Positions 7,729 through 18,212 are shown, counted from the first letter of the stretch. The stretch is 64,000 bases of DNA from PALSA-1296 sp038210275 (GCA_038210275.1 JBBQWV010000015.1:1-64000), one strand, 5' to 3'. Notes: a model not told the origin generated them from the sequence alone. Made by a program: numbers and translations.

Positions 7729-9753
7729 TTAATGCCTTATCCTGATCTCCGACGATCGTGGACTCTCGATTTTTTCAGCATCGAGCGATGTTAAGGAATA
7801 CCAATAGATAATTCCTATTTTTGCTGAGGCATCATTGTAGCTATTGGGTACAGCAGGAAGCGTAGCGATCGTAACGGGTTCAGCATCATTTTCATGACGG
7901 TATAATTTATAACCTGAAACTCCGGTGCCGATCATATTCCCCCATGAAAGCAAGATCCCATCTTCAGATGGCTCTGCTGTTAAACCCTTAGGTGTCGGAG
8001 GAAGTGTGATCTCTTTCTTTGTGATAGAGGCACTGGCAGAGATACTATTATCACTTAGCCCGCCAAAAGCATCAATAGTACGAATGTAATATTCATATAC
8101 CTGATCACTTTTCACAACAGAATCGGTAAAATTATTATTTTTTGCAGAAATATCTTTTCCACCGATCCGTTCAAATTTATCTTCGCCTTGTTCACTCCGA
8201 TAGATCTGATACCCAACAACATACGGATCAGCGCTGCGCATTTCATCCCAAAATAGTTTTATTGAATTATCAGTACTGATCGCGCTAAGTTTGAAGGGTG
8301 CCGGAGGGGTGGTCTTGCCCTTAGGCTGCACACGTGCTGTATCTGAAAAATTTCCTTCGATATTACTGCTGCTCAGTGCTTTCACCGCATAAGAATATAC
8401 AGATTTTGGAGAAAGTGATCTATCAGTATCAATGAAAGAAGCAATAGAATCGGTAGATTCGATAAGCCCGCTCAGCCTAGATAATTTTGCATGAATACCT
8501 TCACCTCGAAAAACATAAAAACCTTTAATATTATGATCGGCAGAATGCCAGTCAAGATGTACGCCATCTTTTTCTGCGCTGGGAATAAGACTAAATGGTG
8601 CGAATGGTTTTTGGTCTGATTCGGTGACGGCAAATATTTTTGCTGTTGGTTCAGATTCATCTCCCTTTGTATTGATCACACGGAGGGAGTAGTAATATGT
8701 TCTATCAGGAATAATTGTCTGATCGGTATAGGTAAACTGTTTTGTAGAACATTCACCTATTCTCACAAATCTTCCGTCAATGCTCTCACTACGGAAAATG
8801 CGAATGCCTATTGCTTGGTCTGTAGCTTTGAACTTCCATGATAAAGTCACTGATGAAGCCGCTGCAACAACTTGCGCATGGATATGGTCAGGAAGTGTTA
8901 TTTGGCGAGGATCAAGCGTTTGTACTGCCATAGTATCCGACGGTGCTCCAGGATTTCCATAATAATCTATCGGCTGTAAATAGTAGGAATAACGAATATT
9001 TGCTTTGACAATTGTATCTTTGACGAAATAAAAAAGTGAATCTTTTAAATAGGTCGAATGTGCGGCAGCAGAAGAGTTGATGAAATCACCGAAGCCTGTT
9101 TTTTTATAGACATATATCCACGTTGGCAATGAGTTATCCCCTTTATGCCAGAGTAAATGCACACTTGATGAATCAGTTGTTGCTCGTGCTTTTTTATATA
9201 ATTCGAGAGGTGCCTTGAGGAGTTGATACACAATTTTCTGAGAATGAATTTCTTTTACGGGTCCATCCATATTTAATTCAGAGATCTTATATTCATATTG
9301 TGTCCCAAGCTTTGCAGTACGATCAAGATACATAGCACCGACAGCGATACGCGTGCTGAGCATTGCTCCGCGTGCCGGAAGAGAATCCAGCAGATGATAT
9401 TTATCTAAACCCGCCCAAATTTTATCGAGTGGAATATTGATCATGGGAGTGGGGTAGGCTACATCGTTGATCGCTGAAGCGAATCTGAGCTTCAGATCGC
9501 CGAATGTTTCCGGCGCACTTATATCAGAGAGTGTTTTCCAATCACTCTCGCCATCGGCTTTGCGTTCTATCCGATAACCGATGTTCTTTCCGATTGGATG
9601 AGCCTCATTGCCAAGTGTTGTACCTGTAAATACATAGACTCCGAGCGGACTGCTAAAAGCATAAGTCGGCTCTGATTGAGCATAGATCTCCTTCGCAGGA
9701 GCGACGACTGTAGAGATGAACAGAAAAACGTATAAAAAATATTTCCTGATCAT
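7729..9753 (-). CDS. Secreted multi-domain fibronectin type III protein
   Basis: A 674-residue secreted protein with a signal peptide (residues 1-25, ending EIYAQ). The mature chain holds at least four fibronectin III-like repeats in the second half, each about 95 residues, with the recurring pattern W-x-(A/S/M)...G-x-x-(I/V)-(Y/F)-R-(S/G/H)-E followed by Y-(Y/F)-(Y/S)-(V/L)-(R/K) about 45 residues later. The N-terminal 270 residues look like related beta-sandwich domains. There is no T9SS sorting tail, which is unusual for the lineage. It starts by a TAATG overlap with the 2050-residue gene upstream, so the two are translated together and probably work together at the surface. Confidence 0.75.
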   Translation of the reverse strand: MIRKYFLYVFLFISTVVAPAKEIYAQSEPTYAFSSPLGVYVFTGTTLGNEAHPIGKNIGYRIERKADGESDWKTLSDISAPETFGDLKLRFASAINDVAYPTPMINIPLDKIWAGLDKYHLLDSLPARGAMLSTRIAVGAMYLDRTAKLGTQYEYKISELNMDGPVKEIHSQKIVYQLLKAPLELYKKARATTDSSSVHLLWHKGDNSLPTWIYVYKKTGFGDFINSSAAAHSTYLKDSLFYFVKDTIVKANIRYSYYLQPIDYYGNPGAPSDTMAVQTLDPRQITLPDHIHAQVVAAASSVTLSWKFKATDQAIGIRIFRSESIDGRFVRIGECSTKQFTYTDQTIIPDRTYYYSLRVINTKGDESEPTAKIFAVTESDQKPFAPFSLIPSAEKDGVHLDWHSADHNIKGFYVFRGEGIHAKLSRLSGLIESTDSIASFIDTDRSLSPKSVYSYAVKALSSSNIEGNFSDTARVQPKGKTTPPAPFKLSAISTDNSIKLFWDEMRSADPYVVGYQIYRSEQGEDKFERIGGKDISAKNNNFTDSVVKSDQVYEYYIRTIDAFGGLSDNSISASASITKKEITLPPTPKGLTAEPSEDGILLSWGNMIGTGVSGYKLYRHENDAEPVTIATLPAVPNSYNDASAKIGIIYWYSLTSLDAEKIESPRSSEIRIRH

Positions 9754-12700
9754 TATAGTGAAAGTTTAAATCCATCGCTTCCGATGTGAAATCCAAAAAG
9801 TCCATACGTCAAAGTTGCCGGACCCCATGAGGTTGTATCGCACGTCACCCATCCGCAGCTTGATGAACATATACCCCAACCTACATATAGTTCACCGGTA
9901 AGGTTAAGAGCCGATCCTCCGGATACTCCCCAAACGCCGGTAGATGTGTTGAATGATCCGCTGCCATGGAGATTCAAATCTGCATGCAAATGCCCTCCTC
10001 CGCAGGCAATACCGATCGAACCTCCGGCATCTGCATCAACACCGACAAAGGCGGCAGCGCCGATATCGAACTGCGTACCGACAGAAAAATTCATACCGAG
10101 TGATATTGCTGCTCCATAATAAGCAGAAATACTGCAATGAACGATAGGATCGAGATCAACATCAACACTGGGCAGACTTATTCCAAGAAAATTCGTGCAA
10201 TCGCCAGCGAAATAAAATCCGGCAAGGTTATTATATGCTTGTGGAATTGTCCGCATTTCCGCAGGCACTCCCTGCTTCCACGGAAGATTATCAAACTTTC
10301 CGGTGATCTCTTTTAATAGGAGAATATTTGGATAAGAACCAAGAACAAGCGCTGCCTGAATACCGATATTGGGATTATAAATCTGTAGATTGCCATTCGC
10401 CGCAAAGTACCATCCACTTTTATCAATTTCCAGATCGGCTTGACCATCAATATGACCTGCTCCGGGAAGATCCGCGTTGAGATCGATCGCACCATGCATG
10501 GCACCTGAAGCGAAATCAAAGGTCATGGTCGCTCCGCCCATTGGAGTCGGGATATTGGTAACTCCTATCTTCTGATCGCCATTGGTTTGAATTGCACCTG
10601 AAACTTTGAAAGCCATTGTTCCCGTTGCACCTGTTGTGCCGGAAAGTGCTCCGCTGAAATATAAATTTTTCCAGCCATTGGTTGCGTATAGCATATCGCC
10701 ATGAATATCCGTCAGACTTTTGCTTCCATCTTTGGAGATCGGAAAGGTTGTTGCCGTCCCATTTTGACTTTGTGATTGAATGACGATCGCAGTGGAATCT
10801 GCATTCTTCATGAACACCACAGGAAATGAATAGGCTTTTGGATATGCCTGATCGATCAGATTTCCCTTCGCCGAAAAACCTGTTGCATCGAGAGTCATTC
10901 CGCTTGCAAAATAATTGGATTTTGTCCCGAACGCATAATAATCGATGATATTATACAATAATTTTTTCGGATCATAGATTAGAATTCCGTTCGACGAAGA
11001 AAGTGAAAGTGTCCTGTTTGAAAAGTTAAATCCATACGCAACAGCGAGGCTGCTTCCGCCGGTGAGTTCCACTTTCCCCGGAGTACTTAATGAAATTCCA
11101 TCAGGAATAAATGTGAGATAGGTAAAGAGATGGATCGGAACATTTTTCTGTAATATAAATGAGTTCGATCCAAGACTTGTCAGTGCAAAAGATGTGATGA
11201 AGATGGAATCTGATGCAGGCATTCCATCAATATTTCCAAAACTTGCAACGTGTCCGTTTACGCCTTGATTTGAAGCAAGCTTCCACGCATGAGGCATTGC
11301 AGCTGCATCGTGCCAAAAACTTACCGGCGTATTTAGGGCAAGAGGAATAATACCTGATATCGAAAGAGCGGAAAGTTTAAATGAGGCAAGCTCAGGTTTC
11401 CAACCTTGCGGAGTGATCGGCATTCCGGTGAATGGTATATCAACTGTACCTGTCTTTAGAACTCCATCCATGGAAAGACTTCCGACCCCTAAGCTGATGG
11501 TGGTGCCTTGTAGTTTCCAATTATCAAGTGGTATCTCAGGGATCGAAGCATTAGCCGGAATAGAAATAGAGGCGTCTGTTCCACGAAGCCTTACATTCCC
11601 TATGGAAAGCGGAATTGATTTGTTCGGCTTTGAAATATCAGGCAAGTTCAATGTTGTTGCAAGCGTGATCGAATCACCACGCAGCAAAGAATTTGCAGCA
11701 TCGAACGATGCATTAAATGCCATTAATGTATAAGTGCCGCTCTTTCCGGTTTTATCAACGATTTGTAAGCCACCACTATTGAGGCTAAACGCATCTTTTC
11801 CATCTGAAGCAATGATCGGTAGATTCATATTATCCGGCGCAGATACATTTGGTGCTGCAAGATAAAATCCATTTTCATTTCCATTGACAAAGGAGATCTT
11901 CGGTGAGAATTGATTCACCGGAATATATACTTTCCCACTGATAGATCCTTTTTCATCGGCAGAAGATGTTATCGTAATTTTTCCACCTGCGGCTTTGATC
12001 TGAGCATTATATCCTCCATTGGGAGAATAGGAATACTTGATAGGAATCACTGTCTCATCGGTGATAAGCGGCAAATTTACAGGCTTTGGAAAGGGAACAC
12101 CATTTGCTCCCATGTGCGAACCCGGTGTTACCTTTATGTTCGTAAAGTCGACCTCTGTTCCTGCAGCAGCTTTAAAATGTTCTGTTGAAGGCAAACCACT
12201 GAAGCTTCCTGTTAAGAAAACACCTGTGGGAAGTGAGTCAAGTTTTTCTACATCCATGGACATTCCCAGCATTTGAGTAATATCCATATCTTCATAAACC
12301 TGTAAATAGAAGTCCACGTTCTTCAAACCTTCTTTCGGAACGGTTACTGTTTTTTGCTCGCCGATCGTCCCGGATTTTGATTTCGAAGCCATAAAAGTAT
12401 GCTTGCCAACAGGGATATTCCCCAGCTTATAGACTCCGGTCTTGTGGTCTAATGAATATCCGGAGTATGCGTAAAGATCATCCATCGTATGACCATCACT
12501 TTGTGTTGGCTTCGGTGTCCCGGGCAGCCAATACGGTAGGTTGTTCTCGCCATCGGATGTTGCCTGAACTAATTTTATTTTTGCATTATCGATCACATCT
12601 TTTTTTCCGGATTTTTTCGAATAAAGATATACCGTGCCGGAAATAAATCCTGCCTTTTTTGTTTTGATCGTATAAGAAAGAAAATCTTTTGAAAGAGGAT

Positions 12701-15700
12701 TATTTATTGTATAGGTACGGTGCTCGTAATCGGCATCAGTATTCGTGTAAGTAGTAAATGAAAAATATTTATCACTTGATTCGAACGGATACCAAAACGA
12801 TGCGTCAGCATCATGGGTATCAGGCGGGATCACTGCTCCCGGAAATTGTGAGTTTGCCATTTCAGTAATAACATCATTATATGTAACCGGTTTTCCGGTT
12901 TCTTCATCAAGAGTGACAACACGTATGCGATGAAGTTTTTTCATGACATAAATATTTCCAAGATCTTCTTCAATACCATGCGGTTTATAAGCACTGAGTG
13001 TGTCGGCAAAATACGATTGATCATCCGGCTGTACAATCACAGAACTTGGTTCTTCAAGATTGGTTGGCAGAGCAAAATCACTTGCCGTATAAACCGACCC
13101 TCCATGTTCAACTGTCACCCATGCAGCTCGGTAGCCCGTCGCACCATCGGATTGCTTTGCATACGCATGATAAATTTTTCCTTTGACTACACCGGCAGGA
13201 GTCATGGATAGTTCGTGATACGATTGCTCGCCGTCATTAATATTTGTCGGAAGATCAGCAGTTGGTGAATCATGGTAGCCCTGTTTCGTAGCTTGCAGCC
13301 TTCTGCCCGATCCACTCGCCTGCTTTCCATCTATATAATAATATCCATCCTTATCAGTCGTCGTCACTGCTCCGTGAGGATGCCAATCAGGATCACCCGG
13401 GTAAGTGATCGACATTGTTACCAGTGCATTTGCAATAGGAGCATGGGGCAGATCATCGCGGATCACTCTTCCGGTGATCGCGGCTGCTAATGGAAAAACT
13501 GATATTGATCGCTCGAAGGTCGGTGTAAGGTATTGACTGTTAAACTCTGCATTGTCATTTTTATCACTGAAATCATCCCAATCAAATCCAAAATAATTAG
13601 TGCCCGTCGTCGGATCGGATACAACTTCGAAGTGAAAACGCTCGTTATAACTATAGCAGCGCACTAATTTTGTGAGCGTAACGCTCGCATCTGCTCCGGC
13701 AGTAAGCCCGACAGCGATCACATCTTCATCAGAGCGTTTCATTGGAGGATCAGGATGGGGTGTGCCTTCATCATCGGGCACTGTTGCGTATTTTACCGGG
13801 CTTCGGATATAGACATACATGCCCGGCAGCAAAGCATTGCTTTTGGTTTTCTTCGTTGTCACTTTGACATTATAGAGCCGGATATTTGCCTTCAAACTAC
13901 CCATATCTTTTACCTCGCATGGGTAGAGGGTGACATCGTCATCAGGGCTGGTAAAATGTTTATCACCTACCATCACGCGGTACATCCTTGTCACTCCGCC
14001 GTAATCAGAAGATTTTGGAACGTCCGTAAAATCAAAGCTGAACTCTCCTTTGGAATTTGTTTTTGCAAAGGCAATATCTTTGCCGTTATCCGGATAGTAA
14101 TCCAAAGCAAAGCCCGCAGGAAGAATGGATGGATTGCTGTAACGAATCTCAAGCTTCACCTCCGTATTTGCAAGCGGAGTATTATCTGCAGAACTTCCTT
14201 CAAACCCACGTAAGATCTTTCCTTTCACTGATGAGGTGATCTTATCCGGCGCGATATCCAGAGGATATTCCTGCCACGATACATCAGAATTCATTGCCGG
14301 AGGAAAGAACAGTGGAAAAAGTGTCAGAAAAGAATTATCCTTGACGGGATAATAAGTGGCTGGGTACGAATACCCTTTCATAAAACTTGGCGGATCAACC
14401 AAGATCACATATTGATCATCACCCAAACATGCGACCATCCTGCCAAAATCCACTGTGCCGTTCACATCCGTTGTCGCTTTGGCAATACACGGTAAGCCTA
14501 GGAAATTTATCGGAGCAGATGGTCGGGGTGAGCCTTCTTCATCAGGTACACCTGAAGATTTTTTCAAACGGAATAAATAGACGGTCGCGCCACTCGTGAA
14601 ATATGGCGGCTTCACATCTTTAATTTTTATTTTCAACCCAAACGATTTTACATACCCGTGGATCTCGCCTGCATCGGTTTTGCCATCACCGAGTGCAAAC
14701 GTATTTTCAGGTGAGGTATAATGTTCGTCGTCTATGAGCACAAAAGCTTCGCGTTTATAATTACCTAAGAATGAACCTTTGCCATTGCTTTTGCCAGAAC
14801 CACGCTCTTCAGGATCCGAATACGTCGTGCTGAAAGAAAAATGTCCTGAACCATCGGTCTTTGATGTGCCGATGATCGAATCATTTCCGAAATATTCTTT
14901 CTTATTCCCCTTCGTTTTGAAATGGCGCAGCACTAATTTTACATCTGTACTTTTCAATGGATAAAACGAAACTCCTTCAGCTCCCGTCGGATCGGCAAAA
15001 GCATATTTCATAACGCCGGAGACCGTGTTCGTTTGGAGCACTTTCGATATATTAGTTTCTATGCCCTTCAATACATTACTTTCGGTGCTCTGAAAAGAAA
15101 AGAGCGAAATCTCACTATACCCATCTCCGCGAGTGAAAGGCTTGCGGCTTCCATCAACCACTCTAATTCTCCATGCATACTTTGCTCCGCTTTTGATATT
15201 CGATCCAATATCAGGAGGCAGAAGAAATGTCGGTGAATTAAGATTCGTTTGCTCAACGAGGGCAGGATTCGAGCGCAGTGCATCAGTAGGCGACTGAGCA
15301 CCGAGAACTTCGACGATCTTCAGTTCATACGTCGAACTGCCCGATAGCGCCTGAACGGGAGTCCAATTAAATAATGTCGGAGTTTGCAGAAGATGTGCGC
15401 CGCTTTCCGGATTAATCAGTTTTGGTGGATCGGCAAAGATGACGGAAAAATTTGAGCAGACATTTTGCACAAGTACTTGATTCGATATACTCATGAGCGT
15501 CAGACAGATCGAATACTCCCCTTCGGGAAGCATCCCGGTGCGGATCATCACATTTTTTTGCGATTCGTCATACTGCAAACCTGTCGAGCCAATAAAGTTT
15601 GTATTATTGAGGATCGTCGGAGCAGGCGAACCGTTAATATTCTGAGGGGAAGTCCTGCCTCGAAGCACGATCTTATTCGAAGAAAGATTTGTGACCTGAA

Positions 15701-15905
15701 AAAGAATAATAATCTGCGCAGGAGAATTTGAAGGATTAAAGATCGTAAGAGTACCGATGCTTCCATTGGATTGCCACTGATCAATATAGGGAGTTGGACG
15801 CGGATTAAAATTTAGATTTGCACGCCACGGCTGCTGCGCCATTACTTGCAAAGGGAAAAGAAAGAGACAGAGAATTACGAAAAGCCTACTATATGTATGT
15901 TTCAT
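9753..15905 (-). CDS. Giant secreted repeat protein with carboxypeptidase-regulatory-like domains
   Basis: A 2050-residue exported protein with a clean signal peptide (MKHTYSRLF to QVMAQ, residues 1-24). The frame is open further upstream to 16076, but the ATG at 15905 starts the signal peptide. After an N-terminal region with an FN3-like segment (near WTPVQAL) come two long homologous units of about 250 residues. Each has a carboxypeptidase-regulatory-like fold, a DxHxTSP(E/D) strand and a hallmark VPD(E/D)EG(S/T)P(R/H)P (about 14.53 and 13.77 kb). More regulatory-like domains follow, then about 850 residues of Ser/Gly/Asn-rich beta-strand repeats. The tail carries a Cys-rich CSSSCGWVTC patch and no obvious T9SS domain. 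Function is unknown; an adhesive or structural surface role is inferred from size and composition. Its stop overlaps the fibronectin gene start (TAATG). Confidence 0.75.
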   Translation of the reverse strand: MKHTYSRLFVILCLFLFPLQVMAQQPWRANLNFNPRPTPYIDQWQSNGSIGTLTIFNPSNSPAQIIILFQVTNLSSNKIVLRGRTSPQNINGSPAPTILNNTNFIGSTGLQYDESQKNVMIRTGMLPEGEYSICLTLMSISNQVLVQNVCSNFSVIFADPPKLINPESGAHLLQTPTLFNWTPVQALSGSSTYELKIVEVLGAQSPTDALRSNPALVEQTNLNSPTFLLPPDIGSNIKSGAKYAWRIRVVDGSRKPFTRGDGYSEISLFSFQSTESNVLKGIETNISKVLQTNTVSGVMKYAFADPTGAEGVSFYPLKSTDVKLVLRHFKTKGNKKEYFGNDSIIGTSKTDGSGHFSFSTTYSDPEERGSGKSNGKGSFLGNYKREAFVLIDDEHYTSPENTFALGDGKTDAGEIHGYVKSFGLKIKIKDVKPPYFTSGATVYLFRLKKSSGVPDEEGSPRPSAPINFLGLPCIAKATTDVNGTVDFGRMVACLGDDQYVILVDPPSFMKGYSYPATYYPVKDNSFLTLFPLFFPPAMNSDVSWQEYPLDIAPDKITSSVKGKILRGFEGSSADNTPLANTEVKLEIRYSNPSILPAGFALDYYPDNGKDIAFAKTNSKGEFSFDFTDVPKSSDYGGVTRMYRVMVGDKHFTSPDDDVTLYPCEVKDMGSLKANIRLYNVKVTTKKTKSNALLPGMYVYIRSPVKYATVPDDEGTPHPDPPMKRSDEDVIAVGLTAGADASVTLTKLVRCYSYNERFHFEVVSDPTTGTNYFGFDWDDFSDKNDNAEFNSQYLTPTFERSISVFPLAAAITGRVIRDDLPHAPIANALVTMSITYPGDPDWHPHGAVTTTDKDGYYYIDGKQASGSGRRLQATKQGYHDSPTADLPTNINDGEQSYHELSMTPAGVVKGKIYHAYAKQSDGATGYRAAWVTVEHGGSVYTASDFALPTNLEEPSSVIVQPDDQSYFADTLSAYKPHGIEEDLGNIYVMKKLHRIRVVTLDEETGKPVTYNDVITEMANSQFPGAVIPPDTHDADASFWYPFESSDKYFSFTTYTNTDADYEHRTYTINNPLSKDFLSYTIKTKKAGFISGTVYLYSKKSGKKDVIDNAKIKLVQATSDGENNLPYWLPGTPKPTQSDGHTMDDLYAYSGYSLDHKTGVYKLGNIPVGKHTFMASKSKSGTIGEQKTVTVPKEGLKNVDFYLQVYEDMDITQMLGMSMDVEKLDSLPTGVFLTGSFSGLPSTEHFKAAAGTEVDFTNIKVTPGSHMGANGVPFPKPVNLPLITDETVIPIKYSYSPNGGYNAQIKAAGGKITITSSADEKGSISGKVYIPVNQFSPKISFVNGNENGFYLAAPNVSAPDNMNLPIIASDGKDAFSLNSGGLQIVDKTGKSGTYTLMAFNASFDAANSLLRGDSITLATTLNLPDISKPNKSIPLSIGNVRLRGTDASISIPANASIPEIPLDNWKLQGTTISLGVGSLSMDGVLKTGTVDIPFTGMPITPQGWKPELASFKLSALSISGIIPLALNTPVSFWHDAAAMPHAWKLASNQGVNGHVASFGNIDGMPASDSIFITSFALTSLGSNSFILQKNVPIHLFTYLTFIPDGISLSTPGKVELTGGSSLAVAYGFNFSNRTLSLSSSNGILIYDPKKLLYNIIDYYAFGTKSNYFASGMTLDATGFSAKGNLIDQAYPKAYSFPVVFMKNADSTAIVIQSQSQNGTATTFPISKDGSKSLTDIHGDMLYATNGWKNLYFSGALSGTTGATGTMAFKVSGAIQTNGDQKIGVTNIPTPMGGATMTFDFASGAMHGAIDLNADLPGAGHIDGQADLEIDKSGWYFAANGNLQIYNPNIGIQAALVLGSYPNILLLKEITGKFDNLPWKQGVPAEMRTIPQAYNNLAGFYFAGDCTNFLGISLPSVDVDLDPIVHCSISAYYGAAISLGMNFSVGTQFDIGAAAFVGVDADAGGSIGIACGGGHLHADLNLHGSGSFNTSTGVWGVSGGSALNLTGELYVGWGICSSSCGWVTCDTTSWGPATLTYGLFGFHIGSDGFKLSL

Positions 15906-16120
15906 AACTATAATTGCAGGGAATCTGCTTACAAATATATGAAGATTTGGATGCCTCGGTAAGCATTCTGGTGAAAAACGCCGTGGCGAGTTTTGAGTCA
16001 AGAATTCAAAATTCAAAACTCTTGTAGGATAAGTATTTTTGAACAGAGAAGATAGGTAACCTGTTGTACCAAGCACGAACTTTAAACTTCTATTTATTTT
16101 CGTAAAAACTATTCATCATT

Positions 16121-16850
16121 ATGGCAGAACACCAGTCGTCTCGGGATATTGCTGATCTTGATCCGAACCTTGCGCAGAAGTATTCAATTCACCTGTCCGG
16201 AATTACTTGCTGCCGATCCGAAGTGGCAGACAATGATCGATAAAGTCGAAACAACGCGGACAATGGCATTCCAGACATGGCTTAATAAAGACCTCGGTGA
16301 ATTAGGATGGAGCCACGAAAGTCCGGTGATGGATGCCTACATTGAGCCGATGGATACGTGGGCTGATATGACACAACTCAGTGACCGCGAAGATTATCCG
16401 CTATCAGCGAATATCCAAAATGTTTCTTATTTTTGCGGACCAATGCAAGGTGAGATTCCTCCAAAATCTGAGAAAGATACTCCGGAGAAATCCTTGGCAA
16501 TCGTTAAACAAATTTCGCACGATTGGTTAGAAGCCAATAGCAAATTGTGGTGGCCCAAAAATATTGATCCCGCAACAGGGGGATTTAATTGGACTACCGT
16601 TGTAGATATTTTTCACCGAGTAAATATTGATCCATCTGAACGCTACGTACTTTCGGTCAAAGGAAGCAGACCGTACCGTTTAGTTGGCTACGATTGCGGA
16701 TTTTCTAATCTCTATCTTGCCGGAGATTGGACAGTCTGCGGATTAAATGCCGGCTGCGTAGAAGCAGCAACAATGTCCGGCAAGATCATCGGAAATGTAC
16801 TGACCGGAAACCCACCTCTAAAAGATGTGTGGGGATACGGAGATATGTAA
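16121..16850 (+). pseudogene. Remnant of an FAD-dependent amine-oxidase-like oxidoreductase
   Basis: From about 16190 the +3 frame encodes the C-terminal third of a flavin amine oxidase/desaturase-like protein, including the FAD-binding end motif YLAGDWTVCGLNAGCVEAA and the preceding strand. The Rossmann GxGxxG N-terminus and the central substrate domain are absent, since only 250 bases separate it from the giant gene upstream. An ATG at 16121 opens a different frame (MAEHQSSRD...) that runs into TAA at about 16243. The gene therefore looks internally deleted and frameshifted. A short functional protein starting near 16149 is possible but could not bind FAD in the normal way. Confidence 0.65.
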
Positions 16851-16933
16851 CGGGAATTCTTTGATCGTGTTAATCACGATTAAAAGGCACCTATTTTTTT
16901 TGGATGGGCACCCCTTCACGGCTGGTCAGAGAC

Positions 16934-16964
16934 TTGACAAACGGGCTTTTATGTTGTATATTTG
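16934..16964 (+). promoter_or_regulatory. Promoter with TTG / TATATTTG boxes
   Basis: TTG at 16934-16936 and TATATTTG at 16957-16964 with a 20-base spacer match the Bacteroidota -33/-7 consensus. It lies about 38 bases before the GTG start of the T9SS cargo gene at 17002. The whole 31-base block recurs with three mismatches at 18095-18125. Confidence 0.7.
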
Positions 16965-17001
16965 CAATGATCGGATTCGTTATGTTTGTTAAAGTTGAAT
17001 A

Positions 17002-18054
17002 GTGAGAAAAATAGTATTGCTTCTCAGTTTTATTGTCCTGCCGTTTCTCGTTGAGAATGCGGCAGGACAATATATAGTTAGAAATAATATTATTGGTACT
17101 CATGGCAAAGGTATCCACCCAATGAGTATTCCTTTAGATAGTACTTCAGAGTGTACCCGTTTACACAATGTTGAATACAACGAATCTATAAAAGGAAGGG
17201 GTGAATCAACTAATTTAATGTATCTGGCATACGATACAATGCAATGTGCTCACCTCGGTGATTCTGGGAGTCGCCTAAGCGAAGGTGGTGAGTGGAGAAA
17301 AGGGTACGATACTTTACGCCTTTATATTGAAAATTGCGCTATGCAATATGGCTCTTGGGGTGTATTCAGTGACATTTCAGGCGATTTAGGTGGTATGGAT
17401 ACATTAAGGCAACGGTTCGTTGATGGCAGGGAATGGTTTAAGAAAGTTTTATATTATAATCCTGATTCAAATTATTATTGTTCCGATGTTCTTTCGATCA
17501 TTGAAACATTTACGTACTTCGAAGGTCGTGGCACAGATTATCTTGGATATTTGTCAGTTATTAAATTCCTAAAAGATAATCATAAATGTCCTTCACACTG
17601 GCAATTTGTCCGAGATTATGATAAAACCTATCGAGCATATGTAGATAGTGTTATCAGCATTTGGCGTGATACCGTTAAGAATTCAATTAAAACTCCGCTC
17701 GATACAACCCTTCCATCAATTGACGATCTCGGACTTGGCATCTTGCGCGGACAGAATGGAGTAGTAAATCTAACTCCTATTTCCGTTAGCACTACTTTAG
17801 GTGAGGCATCTTTAATTCAAAATCCTTTCCATGATGAAGATATTCTTCGGTATCGGCTTAACCGGAATGCAATGGTGCGAATAGATGTGTACGATGCACT
17901 TGGCAGAAAAATGGCAGGAGATGGCGAAGGATACAAACATGAAGGTGAATATCGGATAAACTTCAATACTCATTCATGGGCTTCGGGGGCATACTATATT
18001 CGTCTCTCAACAATGAGCGGAGAAGTGAAAACTATAAAACTCATTCATGAATAA
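17002..18054 (+). CDS. T9SS type A sorting domain-containing secreted protein
   Basis: A 350-residue exported protein that starts with GTG (MRKIVLLLSF) and has a signal peptide cleaved near residue 22 (ENAAGQ). The last 85 residues form a T9SS C-terminal sorting domain: LIQNPFHDEDILRYRL, then IDVYDALGRKMAG, then GAYYIRLS and a terminal K-T-I-K-L strand. This tail directs export through the type IX pore and surface attachment. The middle, about residues 30-230, has no recognised domain. It contains several Cys (CTRLHNV, AMQYGSW, YYCSDV, HKCPSHW) that could pair. The cargo function is unknown. The gene has its own promoter and stands between a pseudogene and a gene-poor stretch. Confidence 0.8.
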   Translation: MRKIVLLLSFIVLPFLVENAAGQYIVRNNIIGTHGKGIHPMSIPLDSTSECTRLHNVEYNESIKGRGESTNLMYLAYDTMQCAHLGDSGSRLSEGGEWRKGYDTLRLYIENCAMQYGSWGVFSDISGDLGGMDTLRQRFVDGREWFKKVLYYNPDSNYYCSDVLSIIETFTYFEGRGTDYLGYLSVIKFLKDNHKCPSHWQFVRDYDKTYRAYVDSVISIWRDTVKNSIKTPLDTTLPSIDDLGLGILRGQNGVVNLTPISVSTTLGEASLIQNPFHDEDILRYRLNRNAMVRIDVYDALGRKMAGDGEGYKHEGEYRINFNTHSWASGAYYIRLSTMSGEVKTIKLIHE

Positions 18055-18094
18055 TAGACTAAGGTTTCTCCGAAAATAAATGTCGATAGGCACC

Positions 18095-18125
18095 TTAACA
18101 AACGGGTTTTTATGTCGTATATTTG
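18095..18125 (+). promoter_or_regulatory. Second copy of the TATATTTG promoter block
   Basis: TTA at 18095-18097 and TATATTTG at 18118-18125 with a 20-base spacer repeat the promoter of the gene at 17002 with three mismatches in 31 bases. No large gene follows directly. Downstream are a hairpin with a T-rich end (18213-18245) and a short reading frame at 18261. Confidence 0.55.
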
Positions 18126-18212
18126 TTCGGGGAAGTTTGGTAGTTGATAGTTTTGTAGTTTGGTAGCAAAAAGCTTACATGGGAAACAAGAGAATTAACA
18201 GCATTTTGAAAA

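Noticed and set aside
9953..15731. Many plus-strand frames opposite the giant gene
   Set aside because: All lie antisense to a continuous 2050-residue frame with signal peptide and repeats.
15906..16076. 57-residue N-terminal extension of the giant protein
   Set aside because: The signal peptide starts at the ATG 15905; the upstream part would hide it.
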